DNA of 6,458 bases, from contig DKBO01000266.1 in NCBI GenBank assembly GCA_002448975.1, forward strand, positions 1 through 6,458, given 5' to 3'. The stretch is from Nitrospiraceae bacterium UBA6898. Lineage in GTDB: Bacteria; Nitrospirota; Thermodesulfovibrionia; Thermodesulfovibrionales; UBA6898. This document shows positions 5,589 to 6,458 of the stretch, piece by piece. Below the pieces are notes generated by a model that worked only from the letters and a program-made list of their open reading frames with translations, was not told the origin of the DNA and did not search any database. The position numbers and the translations under genes are program-made. Within the stretch, counting starts at the first letter, position 1. Each line of letters opens with the position of its first letter.

Positions 5589-6458
5589 ATGCACCTCATC
5601 GTTCTTCTGTCTGTATTGTTTGCCAGTTGTGCCACGCCGGCAGGCAATACGAGTGGAGAGGGCGTAAAAGACCGGACTCTTGTCGCGGTCTTTCCGGTGC
5701 AGAACCTCACCGGGAGGGTAAGCCCTGTCCGTGAAATACGGGAAGGACTGATCGCCCGTTTGGAGGGGAGGGGCGTGCAGATACTCGATGACCGTGCGCT
5801 CGAAGAAGTGATGGCCAGACACCGGATCCGGTATACGGCCGGTCTTGATTCGGATACGGCAAGGAACCTCAGGATGGAGGCCGGAGCCGGGGCGGTGCTT
5901 CTGACCTCCCTCGAATATTATCACGACGATATACCACCGAGAATTTCTGTTGTCGCGAGGCTGGTTTCGACAGAGGACACACCGGAAATCCTCTGGGCAG
6001 ACGAAGTGGGCCTTGCCGGGGATGACGCGCCCGGCCTTCTTGATCTCGGTCTTATCGACGACCCGCGGGAACTGACGGACAAGGCACTAAGCATTCTGGC
6101 ACGATCCTTGCTAAGGTATCTTTCCGGGGGCAGAAGGTCCTTTGATGCCGGTCCTGCTGATCTGAGGTTCGAGCCGAGGGCAGCGTACCGCGCCCTGTCT
6201 CTGGAGCCGGGGAAGAAGTACACGGTTGCGATCGTGCCGTTCTTCAACCGGATGGAATATCCAAAGAATGCCGCCGACATTATCGCCTCATTGTTCCTCA
6301 AGGAACTCGTGAGGAGCGGCCCCTTCAACGTGATGGAGCTGGGACAAATTCGGGAGGCCTTTCTCGAACTGAGGATCATCATGCAGGAGGGGATGTCCTT
6401 TGCCGATATTGACGCGCTGGTGAGCATGATCGACACTGACTTCATTCTCGGAGGAGAG
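5589..6458 (+). CDS. Tandem-domain CsgG/TolB-N-like lipoprotein, 3'-partial
   Basis: An open frame of 290 codons runs from ATG 5589 to the window edge with no stop, so the C-terminus is missing. The N-terminus, MHLIVLLSVLFASC, is a short lipoprotein signal with Cys14. It has no Lys or Arg before the hydrophobic core; an in-frame ATG at 5556 would add 11 residues including an Arg and overlap the previous gene by 29 bp, so the start is uncertain. Two related domains follow. Domain 1 (residues about 30-175) opens with VAVFPVQNLT and continues GVQILDDRALEEVM and AGAVLLTSLEYY. Domain 2 (about 211 to the edge) opens with TVAIVPFFN and continues FNVMELGQIREAF and TDFILGGE. The same order (strand with P-F-x-N, helix, V-x-x-x-x-x-x helix, then a strand ending in T/L-G-x) is seen in the lipoprotein just upstream, so all three domains are probably homologous. 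Function unknown; a periplasmic CsgG-like envelope role is inferred. Confidence 0.82.
   Translation, partial: MHLIVLLSVLFASCATPAGNTSGEGVKDRTLVAVFPVQNLTGRVSPVREIREGLIARLEGRGVQILDDRALEEVMARHRIRYTAGLDSDTARNLRMEAGAGAVLLTSLEYYHDDIPPRISVVARLVSTEDTPEILWADEVGLAGDDAPGLLDLGLIDDPRELTDKALSILARSLLRYLSGGRRSFDAGPADLRFEPRAAYRALSLEPGKKYTVAIVPFFNRMEYPKNAADIIASLFLKELVRSGPFNVMELGQIREAFLELRIIMQEGMSFADIDALVSMIDTDFILGGE

Noticed and set aside
5078..5710. Minus-strand open frame of 210 codons
   Set aside because: It lies opposite the CsgG-type lipoprotein and crosses the boundary into the next + strand gene; both opposing genes have lipobox signals and related domains.
5577..6445. Two consecutive minus-strand open frames (5577-5924 and 5921-6445) that look like a gene pair
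   Set aside because: The + strand is open across the whole stretch and encodes a lipoprotein signal and two CsgG-like domains. The minus-strand translations are low-complexity Ser/Arg-rich and lack any family pattern.

Overview
The window looks like part of a chromosome from an anaerobic, metal-reducing or electrogenic bacterium. The closest fit I recognise is the Geobacter/Desulfuromonadia group, because the first gene is a clear homologue of OmcS, the hexaheme cytochrome that polymerises into extracellular nanowires. OmcS-like genes also occur in other anaerobic phyla (some Desulfobacterota and Nitrospirota), so the assignment is not firm. All supported genes are on the + strand, and every one encodes an envelope or extracellular protein.

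Layout. (1) 3-1091 is the 3' part of the omcS-like gene; its start, signal peptide and first haem motif lie outside the window. A strong intrinsic terminator at 1124-1159 closes it. (2) 1160-1336 is a non-coding leader with candidate promoter elements and a 12-codon mini-ORF that overlaps the next start as ATGA. (3) 1337-6458 reads as one operon with very tight spacing: a beta-propeller (YVTN-type) lipoprotein; a 735-residue cysteine-free outer-membrane beta-barrel with an F5/8C (discoidin)-like beta-sandwich inserted in it (4-bp overlap); a small CsgG/GNA1162-type lipoprotein (25-bp gap); and a second CsgG/TolB-N-type lipoprotein with two tandem domains (4-bp gap) that runs off the 3' edge.

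How they may work together. The cytochrome is the likely extracellular conductor. The operon behind it supplies two or three outer-membrane lipoproteins, a barrel with a possible binding domain, and three copies of a fold used in CsgG-type outer-membrane secretion and envelope sensing. A reasonable but unproven inference is that it is an accessory system for exporting, anchoring or monitoring an extracellular cytochrome filament. It could also be an unrelated envelope operon that happens to sit beside omcS. The terminator shows the two units are transcribed separately. I saw no tRNA, rRNA, CRISPR array or mobile element.
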